NCBI GenBank assembly: GCA_945952465.1
Contig: CAMFIB010000008.1
Span: 1-64,000 of the forward strand
Direction: 5' to 3'
Length of the DNA stretch: 64,000 nt
Source of the DNA: an uncultured Pseudomonadota bacterium
GTDB taxonomy: Bacteria > Pseudomonadota > Gammaproteobacteria > Burkholderiales > Burkholderiaceae_C
Positions 48,130-56,737 of the stretch are shown in pieces (position 1 is the first letter of the stretch; the number at the start of each line of letters is the position of its first letter). The position numbers were made by a program, and so were the translations under genes. A model generated the notes under the pieces. It worked only from the letters and a program-made list of their open reading frames with translations. It was not told the origin of the DNA and searched no databases.

Positions 48130-48518
48130 TAAAAGAACTGCTCAACCAGCTTGACCGTGGCCTCGGCGCTCAAGGGCTTGGTCATGTAGGCCTTGATGGC
48201 CGGGTACTGCTCGGCACGCTGGTGGTCTTCCGACGACGGCGAGGAGGTGAGCATGACGACAATGGCGGCGGGGTGGCGCACCGTGAGCTTGGCGTACTGC
48301 TCGAGAAACTCGAAGCCGTTCATGCCGGGCATGTTGATGTCGAGGAAGATCAGATCGACATCCGGCGAGGCTTCCTGCTTCAGATAGTCCAGCGCCTCGA
48401 AGCCCGACTCCTTGACAACGACGTCGCTGACCACGCCCGAGCGTTCGATCATGATCTGGTGGTAGACGTTGTCGGCCTCGTTGTCGTCAATCAGCATGAC
48501 GCGGTCAATCTTCTTCAA
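48129..48518 (-). CDS. Single-domain response regulator
   Basis: This 129-residue protein is a stand-alone receiver domain. It has the acidic pocket DDNEAD, phospho-Asp60 in LIFLDINMPG, and the conserved Thr/Ser and Lys (LTSS; MTKPL). The start is most likely the TTG at 48518 (MKKIDRVMLIDDN), preceded by GAGGAG at eight bases; a reading to 48551 adds a basic N-terminus and is less likely. It follows the GAF-PAS kinase gene after 95 bases and is probably its partner. It has no output domain, so it acts on proteins. Confidence 0.93.
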   Translation of the reverse strand: MKKIDRVMLIDDNEADNVYHQIMIERSGVVSDVVVKESGFEALDYLKQEASPDVDLIFLDINMPGMNGFEFLEQYAKLTVRHPAAIVVMLTSSPSSEDHQRAEQYPAIKAYMTKPLSAEATVKLVEQFF

Positions 48519-48613
48519 GCGGTTTCTCCTCGGCGCTCGTTCGGGGTGCAAAGCGGATTTTCTTCTTTTTTGCGGTCAGCCGCGCGTCAGTGTTTCCCGC
48601 CGCGCGCCGGAGC

Positions 48614-50269
48614 TCAGGCGTCGGCCGGCGGCCGGGCGGCGGCCACCGGCGTGGCGCGCTTGAGCGGCAGCTCGACGTGGAAGCGGCTGCCCTCGCCGGG
48701 CACGGACTCGGCCCAGATGCGGCCCTGGTGGTACATGGCCACGCGCCGGCACATGGCCAGCCCCAGGCCGCTGCCGTCGTATTCCTTGCGCGGGTTGAGC
48801 CGGTGGAAGATGCGGAAGATGGCCTCGAGCTTGTCGGCCGGAATGCCGATGCCGTTGTCGGCCACCGTGATCAGGCAGGTTTTCTCGCTGACCTTGGCCT
48901 CCACCCGCACTTCGGGCTGGGCGCCGGGCTTCTGGAATTTCAGGCCGTTGCTGACCAGGTTCTGGATGAGCAGCCGCAACATGGACGGGTGCGCCGGAAT
49001 GACCGGCAGCTCGCCCACCACGATGCGGGCGTGGCGGTCGCGCAGCGTGGAGTCCATGTCCTGCTGGATCTCGCCGAGCATCTCCACCAGGTCGCAGTCG
49101 GCGAAGGTGTCTTCGGGCTGCTCCAGCCGCACGAAGCTCAGCAGGTCGTCCAGCAGCCGGCGCATGCGGCGGCCGGCGCCGTTGATGAATTCCAGGTAGC
49201 GCTGGCCGGTGGCGTCGAGTTGCTGCGCGTGGTCGGCGCTCAGCATGTTGGAGAAGTTGATGATGGAGTTCAGCGGCTCGCGCAGGTCGTGCGAGAGGAT
49301 GTAGATGAACTCCTTCTGCAGCGCGTTGACGCGCTCCAAAGAGGCCACGGTGGCGCGCAGCTCGGCTTCCAGCGCATGGAACTTCGTCACGTCACGCGCG
49401 CGCACCACCACGCCCAGCACGTTGCCCTGCGTGTCGCGCGCCGGGGTGTAGAGGATGTCGAGGTGCTTCTCGCTCTGGTCGGCGGCGACCAGCGTCCAGC
49501 CGTACTCCACCGTGTTGCCGCTCAGCGCTTCGTCGAGCAGCGGCTTGGAGGTGCGGCGGAACGAGCCCTCGCCAATGATCTCGGCCACCGGGTGGCCCTC
49601 GATCTGGTTCAGCGGCTTGTCCAGGTAGGCGCGGTAGGTCTCGTTGACGTAGCGGTACATGTAGCGCCGGTCGACGAAGGAGACCATGTCGGACGAGGCG
49701 GCGCCGATCGCGCTGAGCTGGGCGCGGATCTCCAGCGCCAGCCGCCGCTCGTGGGTGAGCGCGCGGTCTTTGAAGGCCAGCAGCCGCAGCGTCTCGACAT
49801 GCGACATCGCCTTGCGGGCCAGCAGTTGCAGCGACTCGATCTGCCCGGCGTTGAGCGAGCGCGGCCGCTGGTCGAGCACGCACAGCGCGCCGATCGCCTG
49901 GCCGGTGGAGGTGATCATGGGCGCGCCGGCATAGAACTGCACGAAGGGCTCGCCCGTCACCAGCGGGTGGTCGCGGAACCGTTCGTCGCGCGAGGTGTCG
50001 GTGACGATGAGCACATGCTCGGGGTCGATCACCGCGTGCGAGCACAGGGTCAGGTCGCGGGTGTGCTCTTCGGGCTTGAACCCGAGCTCCGGTGCGTACC
50101 ACTGCAGGCTGCCGTTGATCAGCGCCAGCGCGACGATGGGCGTGTTGCAGATCTGCGCCGCAAGAATGGCGATGTCGCGCAGCTCGCCGGTGGTCTGCGC
50201 GCCGTGTTCCCCGTCCGGCAGGGACACGGCGCGCGACGCGTCTTGGAAGGCGACTGGGTTGGCGGCCAT
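48614..50269 (-). CDS. Sensor histidine kinase with GAF and PAS domains
   Basis: This 551-residue soluble kinase has a GAF domain (about 20-150), with WYAPELGFKPEEHTRDLTLCSHA, a PAS domain (about 180-290), and a coiled-coil leading to HisKA. His327 is in YILSHDLREPLNSI. The ATPase has NGLKF, DNGIGIP and GSGLGLAM. GAF has CSHA-type Cys in a position seen in GAF proteins that bind tetrapyrroles or sense redox, but the ligand is not proved. It is followed by a single-domain response regulator. The ATG at 50269 is used; an upstream TTG at 50284 is also possible. No membrane segment is seen. Confidence 0.93.
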   Translation of the reverse strand: MAANPVAFQDASRAVSLPDGEHGAQTTGELRDIAILAAQICNTPIVALALINGSLQWYAPELGFKPEEHTRDLTLCSHAVIDPEHVLIVTDTSRDERFRDHPLVTGEPFVQFYAGAPMITSTGQAIGALCVLDQRPRSLNAGQIESLQLLARKAMSHVETLRLLAFKDRALTHERRLALEIRAQLSAIGAASSDMVSFVDRRYMYRYVNETYRAYLDKPLNQIEGHPVAEIIGEGSFRRTSKPLLDEALSGNTVEYGWTLVAADQSEKHLDILYTPARDTQGNVLGVVVRARDVTKFHALEAELRATVASLERVNALQKEFIYILSHDLREPLNSIINFSNMLSADHAQQLDATGQRYLEFINGAGRRMRRLLDDLLSFVRLEQPEDTFADCDLVEMLGEIQQDMDSTLRDRHARIVVGELPVIPAHPSMLRLLIQNLVSNGLKFQKPGAQPEVRVEAKVSEKTCLITVADNGIGIPADKLEAIFRIFHRLNPRKEYDGSGLGLAMCRRVAMYHQGRIWAESVPGEGSRFHVELPLKRATPVAAARPPADA

Positions 50270-50377
50270 TGGCGGGTTGCGCAAGGGTCTCGGAGGCGTG
50301 GTGGGTGAAGCAGGGGCCGGCGCCCGCGTGCGGGGCCGCGGCCGGGCGGCGCGGGGCAGGGGCCGATGGGCGCCAGC

Positions 50378-52687
50378 TTACTGCAAAAAGCCGATGCCGC
50401 GCCCGTCGCGAACCTCGGGTTTGATCCGATGTTCCGCCTCTAATTGGCGCATGAAGTCGTCGGCCGTCTGTTCGCCGCCAAGAATCTCCGCCTGCCGCTT
50501 CACCGCCGCGAAGTCGCCGGGGCAGAGCTGCTCCAGCTTCGCCAGCCGGCGCCGCAGGCCGTCGTCGAGCCGCGTGCCGTCGCCGGCCAGCGCTTCCACC
50601 ACGAACATGTGCTCGCGCTGCGCGGGGGTCAGCGCACGGAAGCCGATCTTGAACGCGAAGCGGCGCAGCGCCGCGGGGTCGATGCGGTCGAACAGGTTGG
50701 TGGTGCAGATGAAGATGCCGGGGAACCGCTCCATGCCCTGCAGCATCTCGTTGACCTCGGTCACCTCGTAGTGGCGCTGCGCGCCGCGCCGGTCCTGCAG
50801 GTAGCTGTCGGCCTCGTCGAGCACCAGCACCGCTTTCTCGCCCTCGGCCTCGCGGAACATCGCCGCCAGGTTCTGCTCGGTCTCGCCGACGAACTTGCTG
50901 ACCAGGTCGCTCGCGCGCTTCACCAGCAGCGGCCGATCGAGCGCGCGGGCGATGTGCGCGGCCAGCGCGGTCTTGCCGGTACCGGGCGGGCCGTAGAAGC
51001 ACAGCGTGCCATGGCCGCGCGCCTTCAGCGCGTCAACGATGCGCGGCACCTCGTAGCGGCTCTCCACGTTCAGCATCTCGAGGTCATAAGTGGTTGCCAT
51101 CGGCAGGCCGCCGGACTCGCCGCCACGCCCGCCCAGCGCCTGGTCGGCGCCGCGCAACTGCCGGTCGATCAGCGCCTCGGCCTCGGCCGCGCGCAGGTCA
51201 CCGACCAGCCCGGCGAAGCGCACCGCGGTGCGGATCTGCGCCGGTGTCAGCCCGCGCCGCCCGGCCAGCTTGCCGATGAAGGCGTCGCCCACCGCCACGC
51301 CCTCGAGCGTGCGCCGCACCAGTGCCTCGCGTGCGCCGGGCGGCGGCGATTTCAGCTCCAGGTGGTAGGCGAAGCGGCGGCGGAAGGCCGGGTCGATCTG
51401 CTCGATGCGGTTGGTCACCCACAACGTGGGCACGGGGTTGGTTTCCAGGATCTGGTTGACCCAGGCCTTGCCGCTGACCGAGCCGCTCAGGCCGGCCGGC
51501 GCGGCGGCCTGGTCGGCCCGCGCCATCAACTGCGCCGCCTCGCTGCTGATCGGCGGAAACACGTCTTCCACCTCGTCGAACAGCAGCGCCGCCTGCGCGC
51601 TGCCTTTGAGGAACACCTGCGCGATCTGCAGCGAGCGGTAGCGGTCGCGGCCGGAGAGCGAATGGCCGTCGCGGTCGGCGTATTCCACCTCAAACAGGTC
51701 CAGCCCCGCCGCCTGCGCCACCACCTTGGCCAGCTCGGTCTTGCCGGTGCCCGGCGGGCCGTAGAGCAGCACGTTGACGCCCGGCTCCCTGCGCGCGGCG
51801 GCGTTGCGCAGCAGCGCGCACAGCACCTCGGCGTCCTGCGCGACGAAGGCGAAGTCGGGCAGGCCGAGAGCGCTTTTCGCGCAGGGCCGGGTGAACACCG
51901 CCATCAGCTCGCTGTCGTCGCGGTATTCGCGCATCAGCACCGGCGGCAGCTTCTCGCTGACCTTCATCAGGTCGGCGAGGTCGGTGATGTTGTGCTCGGA
52001 AATGAGGTTCTCGATCAGCCCGATGCGTTCCAGCCGCGAACCGGCGCGCAGCGCCTCGCCGATCTCGGCCGCGTTGACGCCGGCGATCTCGGCAATGGCC
52101 GCATAGGCCTCGGGTGCGTTGTTGACCTTGAACTCCACCAGCAGCGAGCGCAGGTCGCGCTGGTAGCGGGCCAACGTGCCGTACAGCAGCAGCGCGCGCT
52201 CGGCGCGGTTGAGCTGCAGCAAATGCGCCAGCGCGTCGATGTTCTTCTCGACCAGCGTACTCTGCTTCTTCAGCGCGTTGGTCAGCCACTCGCCGGTGAC
52301 GGCCAACGCCGAGAGCAGGTCTTTCGGGGCGTCCTTGGCGAATTCGTCGAGGTAGAAAAACAACGTGCCTTCTTCGTACGGCCCACGCCAGACGCCGTGG
52401 CGGGCCATGAAGGCCGGCGTGGCCAGCGCCTCGTGGCCGCGCCAGAACTCGTTGCCGACGCAGCGCCGGCCCAGAAACTCGCGCAGCCGCGCCAGCACCG
52501 GCTGCGGCCACACCAGGTGCCGGCCGGCCAGCGAGAGCAGGCCGTTCAGGTCGCGCCGCACGTTGAATTTCAGGCCCTGCTTGGCGGCCAGCGTCAGCAC
52601 GAAATGCGAGCACATCAGGTCCAGCACCGGGGCTTCAGCGAGCCCCGGCGACGGGCAGACCAGCGTTTCGGCAAGGCGTTTCACCAT
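50378..52687 (-). CDS. Protein with two AAA+ ATPase domains and a large N-terminal region
   Basis: The 769-residue product has two AAA+ modules in one chain. The first has YGPPGTGKTELAKVVA, LLFDEVEDVFPP and the arginine finger segment IDPAFRRRFAYH. The second has FYGPPGTGKTALAAHIA, LVLDEADSYLQDR and IDPAALRRFAFKI. The N-terminal 270 residues are helical and unrecognised. Two complete AAA+ sites with different spacers recall a Cdc48/FtsH-like unfoldase, but no protease or binding motif is seen. Its role is unknown. The ATG at 52687 or one at 52717 could be the start; no ribosome site is obvious for either. The neighbours on the same strand are a MOSC gene and a kinase gene. Confidence 0.82.
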   Translation of the reverse strand: MVKRLAETLVCPSPGLAEAPVLDLMCSHFVLTLAAKQGLKFNVRRDLNGLLSLAGRHLVWPQPVLARLREFLGRRCVGNEFWRGHEALATPAFMARHGVWRGPYEEGTLFFYLDEFAKDAPKDLLSALAVTGEWLTNALKKQSTLVEKNIDALAHLLQLNRAERALLLYGTLARYQRDLRSLLVEFKVNNAPEAYAAIAEIAGVNAAEIGEALRAGSRLERIGLIENLISEHNITDLADLMKVSEKLPPVLMREYRDDSELMAVFTRPCAKSALGLPDFAFVAQDAEVLCALLRNAAARREPGVNVLLYGPPGTGKTELAKVVAQAAGLDLFEVEYADRDGHSLSGRDRYRSLQIAQVFLKGSAQAALLFDEVEDVFPPISSEAAQLMARADQAAAPAGLSGSVSGKAWVNQILETNPVPTLWVTNRIEQIDPAFRRRFAYHLELKSPPPGAREALVRRTLEGVAVGDAFIGKLAGRRGLTPAQIRTAVRFAGLVGDLRAAEAEALIDRQLRGADQALGGRGGESGGLPMATTYDLEMLNVESRYEVPRIVDALKARGHGTLCFYGPPGTGKTALAAHIARALDRPLLVKRASDLVSKFVGETEQNLAAMFREAEGEKAVLVLDEADSYLQDRRGAQRHYEVTEVNEMLQGMERFPGIFICTTNLFDRIDPAALRRFAFKIGFRALTPAQREHMFVVEALAGDGTRLDDGLRRRLAKLEQLCPGDFAAVKRQAEILGGEQTADDFMRQLEAEHRIKPEVRDGRGIGFLQ

Positions 52688-52788
52688 GGGCGGTACGGCG
52701 CGGTTTGTCCGCACCATAACGCAGCGGGCGCCAACATGGAAGACACCCGTGCGAATGCTGCGGGCGCGCGACACGCTCGCCGCGCGCT

Positions 52789-53454
52789 TCACCGCATGTT
52801 GATGAGTTTGCGGTTGGCGAAACGTTCCGCCACGTTGACCGACCGGGAGCCCGGCACCAGCCGCGCCGCCTGGCCGGCCACCACCGAACCGGGCACGGCG
52901 ACGCTGCAATAGAAGCCGCAGACGCCGGCCACCGCCATCAGCTTCGACGCCTGGCGGAAACCCATGGCCGCGTTGAACTTGTAGCAGGGGTTGCGCGGCG
53001 CGCTGATGCGCAGCGTGCAGTCGGGGAACACCAGCTCGTCGCCGATCCAGGCGTCGGCCTCGGTCAGCCCGGTGATGGTGAGGTTCTCGCCCAGCGCGCC
53101 CATGGGCAATGGGCCTTCCAGGGGTGGTTCGCCATTGCCGGCAGCGTCGCGCGGGCCGAAGGGCGGCACCGGGCCTTCGCCAGCGGCCTCGACCGCCACG
53201 CGGGCGCGTTCCCAGAAGGCGTAGTGCTCGACGGGGTAGAGGTACACCGCCTTTTCGAGCCCGCCGTGCACGCTGGGGTCGGCCTGCTCGTCGCCGTCCA
53301 GCCCCAGCGGGCCGACCCGCACGGGCCCGTCGACAGGCTGCTTGTAGTAGCCGGTCGGCACCGCGAGGCCGTCGATGAGCACGCGCCGCGTGGCCGACCG
53401 GGCAACCGAGACGATGGCGATGCCCGGAGCCGCCTTGGGGCCAGTTAAAATCAT
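52789..53454 (-). CDS. MOSC-domain protein
   Basis: This 221-residue protein belongs to the MOSC family (molybdenum cofactor sulfurase C-terminal domain), related to YiiM of E. coli. It has GLDGDEQADPSVHGGLEKAVYLYP near residue 50 and GLTEADAWIGDELVF, both typical. The conserved Cys in ISAPRNPCYKF could bind a molybdenum cofactor, as in related N-hydroxylated-base reducing proteins. Whether it acts in molybdenum cofactor metabolism or in thiol/base detoxification is open. The ATG at 53454 fits; the upstream open frame is not convincing. Confidence 0.85.
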   Translation of the reverse strand: MILTGPKAAPGIAIVSVARSATRRVLIDGLAVPTGYYKQPVDGPVRVGPLGLDGDEQADPSVHGGLEKAVYLYPVEHYAFWERARVAVEAAGEGPVPPFGPRDAAGNGEPPLEGPLPMGALGENLTITGLTEADAWIGDELVFPDCTLRISAPRNPCYKFNAAMGFRQASKLMAVAGVCGFYCSVAVPGSVVAGQAARLVPGSRSVNVAERFANRKLINMR

Positions 53455-53485
53455 GGGAATATTGTCTGATCCAAGAGAGCCTGCC

Positions 53486-53647
53486 ATGTCCGAATCCACC
53501 CAGCACGCCAGCCACAAATCGGTCGACCTGACGCACGAAACGCCCGACACCATCGAGGCGCTGGTGCCGCTGATGCCCGTCGTGCTGCCGGTGTGCGGCG
53601 GCCTGCTGATTTTCCTGCTGGCCTGGATCGCGGTCTACATGGCCTGA
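53486..53647 (+). CDS. Small single-span membrane protein
   Basis: This 53-residue protein has a polar N-terminal half (MSESTQHASHKSVDLTHETP) and a single membrane span near residues 31-50 (LMPVVLPVCGGLLIFLLAWI). The start ATG at 53486 is preceded by AAGAGAG at a workable distance. It is divergent from the MOSC gene. I do not recognise it. The short gene is credible because of the good start and a simple anchored fold, but I cannot assign a role. Confidence 0.6.
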   Translation: MSESTQHASHKSVDLTHETPDTIEALVPLMPVVLPVCGGLLIFLLAWIAVYMA

Positions 53648-53690
53648 GGCCCTCGGGTCTTTTTGCGCGGGCCACGGCTGTGGCCTGCTC
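53648..53690 (+). terminator. Possible weak terminator after the small membrane protein
   Basis: A short stem-like AGGCCC/GGGTCT with almost no loop precedes TTTTT just after the small gene. The structure is too small to be certain. Confidence 0.35.
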
Positions 53691-53817
53691 GCGTTCTCCC
53701 GCCAGATGCCGGGCCGCGCCACGGCGGCCGACACCGCTCAGGCAACTCTCGCCCGCGTCCCTGCGGCGCTGCAAGCCGGACGGGCTGTGCAGAACCCCCG
53801 TGACCTGTTCTACGCCA

Positions 53818-53843
53818 CTGTCCGGCAATCGTCTGCCGGACAG
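53818..53843. promoter_or_regulatory. Perfect 10-base inverted repeat in the pckG leader region
   Basis: CTGTCCGGCA (53818-53827) is followed after six bases by its reverse complement TGCCGGACAG (53834-53843). It lies in the 524-base gap before pckG. It may be a regulatory stem or an operator; no consensus for a known regulator is recognised. Confidence 0.45.
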
Positions 53844-53903
53844 CTTCATCGCGCCCGAGATGATGGGGACATGCGGTACACAACTGGCGCCCGTGCCACC
53901 AAG

Positions 53904-53919
53904 CGCATAACGTTATGCG
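53904..53919. promoter_or_regulatory. 16-bp perfect palindrome upstream of pckG (LacI/PurR-like)
   Basis: CGCATAACGTTATGCG is its own reverse complement. The central AACGTT and the CGC/GCG ends are the type seen in operators of LacI/PurR-family regulators. It lies 252 bases before the pckG start. No such regulator is encoded in this window. Confidence 0.55.
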
Positions 53920-53976
53920 GGTTTTGCATGACCTCCCCGCAACGGTTTGGGGGCGAGTTCATAAAATGGTCATCCT

Positions 53977-53986
53977 TGGTCGACCA
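53977..53986. promoter_or_regulatory. TGGTCGACCA palindrome in the pckG upstream region
   Basis: This ten-base palindrome lies in the same upstream region as the 16-bp one. The remainder of the 53648-54171 gap shows no gene; it contains the two palindromes and a stem. Short palindromes of this size occur by chance, so this one is weak. Confidence 0.3.
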
Positions 53987-54171
53987 GCGGTTCGGAAAAC
54001 CGGCCATCCGCCCCTTTTCCGTGCCTGCGCAGAGCGCATCCCGCCCCGCATTCCGCATGCCGTCCGAGCCCCTGGCCGGTCATCGCGACCGATTTCAAAA
54101 GGCCAGTGCTCGATCCCCCTGATGGTCAGAGCCTCTTTTTGAAATACGGTTTTCAACTTAGGAGCTTATCG

Positions 54172-56025
54172 ATGAACTCACCCGTGATGCAGGGCCTGCC
54201 GATCCAGGCGCCCGCGCATGTGAAGAACGCGAAACTGATCGCCTGGGTGGCCGACATGGCCGCGCTGTGCAAGCCCAAGGACATCTACTGGTGCGACGGC
54301 AGCCAGGAAGAATACGACCGCCTGTGCCAGTTGCTGGTGGACGCGGGCACCTTCAAGAAGCTCGACACGGCCAAGCGCCCCAACTCCTTCCTGGCCTGGT
54401 CCGACCCGTCGGACGTGGCGCGCGTGGAAGACCGCACCTACATCTGCTCGCAGCACAAGGAAGACGCCGGCCCCACCAACAACTGGATGGCCCCGGCCGA
54501 GATGCGCAAGACGCTGCAGCCGCTGTTCGACGGCTGCATGAAGGGCCGCACCATGTACGTGGTGCCGTTCTCCATGGGCCCGCTGGGCAGCCCCATCGCG
54601 CACATCGGCATCGAACTCTCCGACAGCCCGTATGTGGCCGTCAACATGAAGATCATGACGCGCATGGGCAAGGGCGTGTACGACGTGCTGGGCGTGGACG
54701 GCGAGTTCGTGCCTTGCGTGCACACCGTGGGCGCGCCGCTGGAAGACGGCCAGAAGGACACCACTTCCTGGCCCTGCAACAAGACCAAATACATCGTCCA
54801 CTACCCGGAAACCCGCGAGATCTGGAGCTACGGCTCGGGCTACGGCGGCAACGCGCTGCTGGGCAAGAAGTGCTTCGCGCTGCGCATCGCCTCCACCATG
54901 GGCCGCGACCAGGGCTGGCTGGCCGAGCACATGCTCATCCTGGGCGTGACCAACCCGCAGGGCAAGAAGTACCACGTCGCCGCCGCGTTCCCGTCAGCCT
55001 GCGGCAAGACCAATTTCGCCATGCTCATTCCGCCGGCCGGCTTCGACGGCTGGAAGGTCACCACCATCGGTGACGACATCGCCTGGGTGAAGCCCGGCGC
55101 CGACGGCAAGCTGCGCGCCATCAACCCGGAAGCCGGCTACTTCGGCGTGGCCCCCGGCACCAACACGCTGACCAACCCCAACTGCATGGCCAGCCTGGAC
55201 CGCGACGTGATCTTCACCAACGTGGCGCTGACCGACGACAACGACGTCTGGTGGGAAGGCATGGGCGACGCCCCGGCACACGCCATCGACTGGCAGGGCA
55301 AGGACTGGACGCCGGCCATTGCCAAGGAAACCGGCGCCAAGGCCGCCCACCCGAACGCCCGCTTCACGGTAGCCGCCGCCAACAACCCGGCACTGGACGA
55401 AGCCTGGGACGACCCGGCCGGCGTGGTGATCGACGCCTTCATCTTCGGTGGCCGCCGCTCCACCACCGTGCCGCTCGTCACCGAAGCGCGCAGCTGGACC
55501 GAGGGCGTCTACATGGCCGCCACGATGGGCTCTGAAACCACCGCCGCGGCCTTTGGCCAGCAGGGCGTGGTGCGCCGCGACCCGTTCGCCATGCTGCCCT
55601 TCATGGGCTACAACATGAGCGACTACTTCCAGCACTGGCTCAACCTGGGCAAGAAGCTCGAGGCCACCGGCGCCAAGCTGCCCGCCATCTTCACCACCAA
55701 CTGGTTCCGCAAGGGCGAAGACGGCAAGTTCGTCTGGCCCGGCTACGGCGAGAACATGCGCGTGCTGAAGTGGATGATCGACCGCATCGAAGGCCAGGCC
55801 GCCGGCGACGAGCACGTGTTCGGCATCAGCCCCAAGTACAACGAGCTGAACTGGACCGGCCTGGACTTCACCGCCGAGCAGTTCAAGAGCGTCACCAGCA
55901 TCGACAAGGCCGCCTGGCTGGCCGAGCTGAAGCTGCACGACGAGCTGTTCACGCAGCTGGCGTACCACCTGCCCGCCGAACTGACCGCCACCAAGGCGCA
56001 GATCGAGCAGCGCCTGACGGCCTGA
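54172..56025 (+). CDS. pckG: GTP-dependent phosphoenolpyruvate carboxykinase
   Basis: PckG converts oxaloacetate and GTP to phosphoenolpyruvate, the first step of gluconeogenesis. The 617-residue protein is of the GTP type. Landmarks are the P-loop region [18 protein letters not shown] with the hyper-reactive Cys, [26 protein letters not shown]-like [11 protein letters not shown], and [14 protein letters not shown]. The ATG at 54172 is preceded by AGGAG (54160-54164) at seven bases. The start is clear. A long upstream region with palindromes suggests regulation. It is followed by a possible terminator at 56081-56115. Confidence 0.97.
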   Translation: MNSPVMQGLPIQAPAHVKNAKLIAWVADMAALCKPKDIYWCDGSQEEYDRLCQLLVDAGTFKKLDTAKRPNSFLAWSDPSDVARVEDRTYICSQHKEDAGPTNNWMAPAEMRKTLQPLFDGCMKGRTMYVVPFSMGPLGSPIAHIGIELSDSPYVAVNMKIMTRMGKGVYDVLGVDGEFVPCVHTVGAPLEDGQKDTTSWPCNKTKYIVHYPETREIWSYGSGYGGNALLGKKCFALRIASTMGRDQGWLAEHMLILGVTNPQGKKYHVAAAFPSACGKTNFAMLIPPAGFDGWKVTTIGDDIAWVKPGADGKLRAINPEAGYFGVAPGTNTLTNPNCMASLDRDVIFTNVALTDDNDVWWEGMGDAPAHAIDWQGKDWTPAIAKETGAKAAHPNARFTVAAANNPALDEAWDDPAGVVIDAFIFGGRRSTTVPLVTEARSWTEGVYMAATMGSETTAAAFGQQGVVRRDPFAMLPFMGYNMSDYFQHWLNLGKKLEATGAKLPAIFTTNWFRKGEDGKFVWPGYGENMRVLKWMIDRIEGQAAGDEHVFGISPKYNELNWTGLDFTAEQFKSVTSIDKAAWLAELKLHDELFTQLAYHLPAELTATKAQIEQRLTA

Positions 56026-56080
56026 GCGCGTCCGCCGCAACCGATTGAGCGGCCGGCCCCCACCCGGGGTCGGTTGCCCC

Positions 56081-56115
56081 AGCCGCCCTGGCCACAAACC
56101 TCGGCGGCTTTCTTG
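56081..56115 (+). terminator. Probable terminator after pckG
   Basis: AGCCGCC and GGCGGCT form a seven-base stem with a 15-base loop, followed by TTCTT. It lies 56 bases after the pckG stop. The large loop makes this moderately certain. Confidence 0.55.
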
Positions 56116-56136
56116 CGTCTGGAAGCCGCCATTCTA

Positions 56137-56162
56137 ATAAAAAAGCCGCTGCGGTCAGCGGC
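56137..56162 (-). terminator. Terminator after the gene at 56205
   Basis: On the minus strand, GCCGCTG and CAGCGGC form a seven-base stem with a four-base loop, followed by six T. It lies about 45 bases after the stop of the gene at 56205-56648. Confidence 0.8.
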
Positions 56163-56193
56163 CTTGCTGGCGATGTTGCTACGTTTTTCGTAG
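56151..56193 (+). repeat. R1 dispersed repeat, copy G (diverged)
   Basis: The stretch CGGTCAGCGGCCTTGCTGGC, then GATGTTGCTACGTTTTTCGT and AGC matches copy H over its first 27 bases (GTCAGCG, TGCTGG, GATGTTGCT) and then diverges. It overlaps the terminator and lies just after the small membrane-protein gene. Confidence 0.5.
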
Positions 56194-56204
56194 CTGCGCG
56201 CCGT

Positions 56205-56648
56205 TCAGCGCAGCGCGCGCACGTCGCTGGCGGCGTCGCGGCTCATCGCCACGCTGATGTCGGCCATCACGCGGGCGTCTTGCAGCGCCAGCGCCCAGAG
56301 CTGGCGGTCGGCCTCGGCCGCGCGGTGGCGCTCGGCCAGACCGCCCAGCCAGCCGGCCAGGCGGTGCGCGAGCCGGCGGATCGGCGTCAGCAGCGCGGCC
56401 AGGCTGGCGAAGGCCACCGTCCACAGCACGATCCAAGCGGCCAGCAGGCGGCCTTCGGTCCATTGCGTGGTCACCTCGTTGGCGGCGACCAGCAAAGCCG
56501 CCACAACGGCCGCCAGCAGCAGCGTGGCGAGGCCCTTGCCGTCGGCCTGATCTGCTCTGTTTTTGGAAGCAACATCACCAGCATCGGCGCTGACTGCGGC
56601 CGAAAAAGCATCTGAAAAACCGACTTCGCGGGACAACACACGGCTCAT
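56205..56648 (-). CDS. Small membrane protein with an R1 repeat inside the gene
   Basis: This 147-residue protein has two hydrophobic segments (about residues 43-60, LATLLLAAVVAALLVAANEV, and 68-88, WIVLWTVAFASLAALL), so it is likely an inner-membrane protein, with a helical C-terminal region. I do not recognise it. Repeat R1 copy H lies in frame in the N-terminal part (56547-56604), encoding FSAAVSADAGDVASKNRA. The ATG at 56648 is preceded by CAGGAG at seven bases, so the start is good. An R1 copy also lies just after the gene, so this locus is bracketed by an inverted pair of R1. Confidence 0.7.
   Translation of the reverse strand: MSRVLSREVGFSDAFSAAVSADAGDVASKNRADQADGKGLATLLLAAVVAALLVAANEVTTQWTEGRLLAAWIVLWTVAFASLAALLTPIRRLAHRLAGWLGGLAERHRAAEADRQLWALALQDARVMADISVAMSRDAASDVRALR
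56547..56604 (-). repeat. R1 dispersed repeat, copy H, inside the small membrane protein gene
   Basis: On the minus strand this reads CTTTTTCGGCCGCAGTCAGC, then GCCGATGCTGGTGATGTTGC, then TTCCAAAAACAGAGC. It is the clearest match to the R1 consensus, including the AT-rich lead and the AAAAACAGAGC tail. Confidence 0.75.
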
Positions 56649-56664
56649 GGCTCGCTCCTGACGA

Positions 56665-56681
56665 CATCGCACGTTGCGATG
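56665..56681. promoter_or_regulatory. Inverted repeat between the small membrane protein and LysR genes
   Basis: CATCGCA and TGCGATG are perfect arms around a three-base centre CGT. It lies 16 bases before the start of the minus-strand gene and 75 bases before the LysR gene. Its regulator is unknown. Confidence 0.4.
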
Positions 56682-56737
56682 CTCGGAGATTAGGGTAAAC
56701 CCGAGAGTCTTTCCACTTTATATTGGTGATGCTTGTC

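Noticed and set aside
52688-53734. Longer (1118-residue) form of the double AAA+ protein
   Set aside because: The upstream extension overlaps the MOSC gene in a different frame and lacks structure. The MOSC protein has clear motifs, so the extension is a shadow.
53700-53800. Glycine-riboswitch-like stretch (CCGACACCGCTCAGGCAACT) before pckG
   Set aside because: The CTCAGGCAA part resembles the conserved core of glycine riboswitches, but GCCGAAGG and the second half of the aptamer are missing, and pckG is not a typical target. Left as unexplained leader sequence.
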